Positions 5,443-5,557 of a stretch of 5,557 nt of DNA are shown here, in pieces; positions within the stretch are counted from its first letter, which is position 1; each line of letters opens with the position of its first letter. A program made the translations under genes and the position numbers. The DNA comes from an uncultured Chromatiaceae bacterium (GTDB taxonomy: Bacteria > Pseudomonadota > Gammaproteobacteria > Enterobacterales > Alteromonadaceae). The DNA lies in NCBI GenBank assembly GCA_946482615.1, contig CAMLSF010000216.1:1-5557 (forward strand), in the 5' to 3' direction. Under the pieces are notes generated by a model. The model was not told where the DNA came from. It ran no database searches and saw nothing but the letters and a program-made list of their open reading frames with translations.

Positions 5443-5557
5443 TTATTGTTCACTAAAAGTACGAAAACGGCTTGGGGTGCAAATCGCCGGCAGTGGAATA
5501 TCCCAGGCTTCGACTGGCACTGAGTCCACTTGCTGGCAATCATGAGCTAAGCCAATC
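5443..5557 (-). CDS. fau: 5-formyltetrahydrofolate cyclo-ligase, C-terminal end (partial)
   Basis: The last 37 codons plus TAA of a minus-strand gene whose start is beyond the right edge. The product contains IGLAHDCQQVDSVPVEAWD, followed by IPLPAICTPSRFRTF, which fits the C-terminus of the 5-FTHF cyclo-ligase (YgfA/Fau) family: a GLA.DCQ strand, then a Pro/Trp-Asp loop, then a P...I.TPSR segment. The enzyme converts 5-formyl-THF to 5,10-methenyl-THF with ATP, returning it to the one-carbon pool. Supporting context is that fau lies near serA/rpiA in E. coli too. The family assignment rests on this short tail and the neighbourhood, so a little uncertainty remains. Confidence 0.85.
   Translation of the reverse strand, partial: IGLAHDCQQVDSVPVEAWDIPLPAICTPSRFRTFSEQ

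Overview
The window looks like a chromosomal housekeeping region of a gammaproteobacterium of the Alteromonadales/Rheinheimera type. Three things suggest this: a tRNA-Val(UAC) cluster divergent from gltX, as also seen in enterobacteria; a fau-rpiA-serA neighbourhood; and proteins very close to the E. coli family members in length and active-site residues. The genus is an inference from overall protein flavour and moderate GC content, not from a marker gene.

Left part (1-770, minus strand): a stable-RNA operon with four intact 76-nt tRNA-Val(UAC) genes, all with encoded CCA. They are driven from a near-consensus promoter (TTGACA, 16 bp, TATAAT) with an AT-rich upstream element and a GC-rich discriminator. 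Downstream of three of the tRNAs, in transcription order, lie degenerate tRNA-Val-like segments. These keep the 3' acceptor strand, the CCA, T-arm material and an anticodon-like TTTACAA or TTTATAA core, but lack the 5' acceptor strand and most of the D arm. There are four such segments, and the array runs off the left edge. The arrangement resembles in concept the rtT repeats of the E. coli tyrT operon and is the most unusual part of the window.

Centre (909-3411): gltX (glutamyl-tRNA synthetase) on the plus strand, transcribed away from the tRNA operon and followed by a good hairpin/T-tract terminator. Next comes a separate plus-strand gene for a DUF481/YdiY-type outer-membrane beta-barrel protein with a Sec signal peptide. 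The convergent gap between this gene and serA holds two palindromes sharing a TCAGAGCC...GCTCTGA core, which look like REP-type elements.

Right part (3412-5557, minus strand): fau (3' end only, cut by the window edge), then rpiA, then serA, all in one direction. RpiA makes ribose 5-phosphate for nucleotide synthesis. SerA commits 3-phosphoglycerate to serine, the main one-carbon donor. Fau recycles 5-formyl-THF into the folate pool. The rpiA-serA gap is only 32 nt, so these two are probably co-transcribed; a plausible promoter lies between fau and rpiA.

The protein-coding genes are ordinary and well conserved. No mobile element, CRISPR array, defence gene or other novel protein system is visible. 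The genuinely odd structure is the alternating tRNA / 3'-half-tRNA array.
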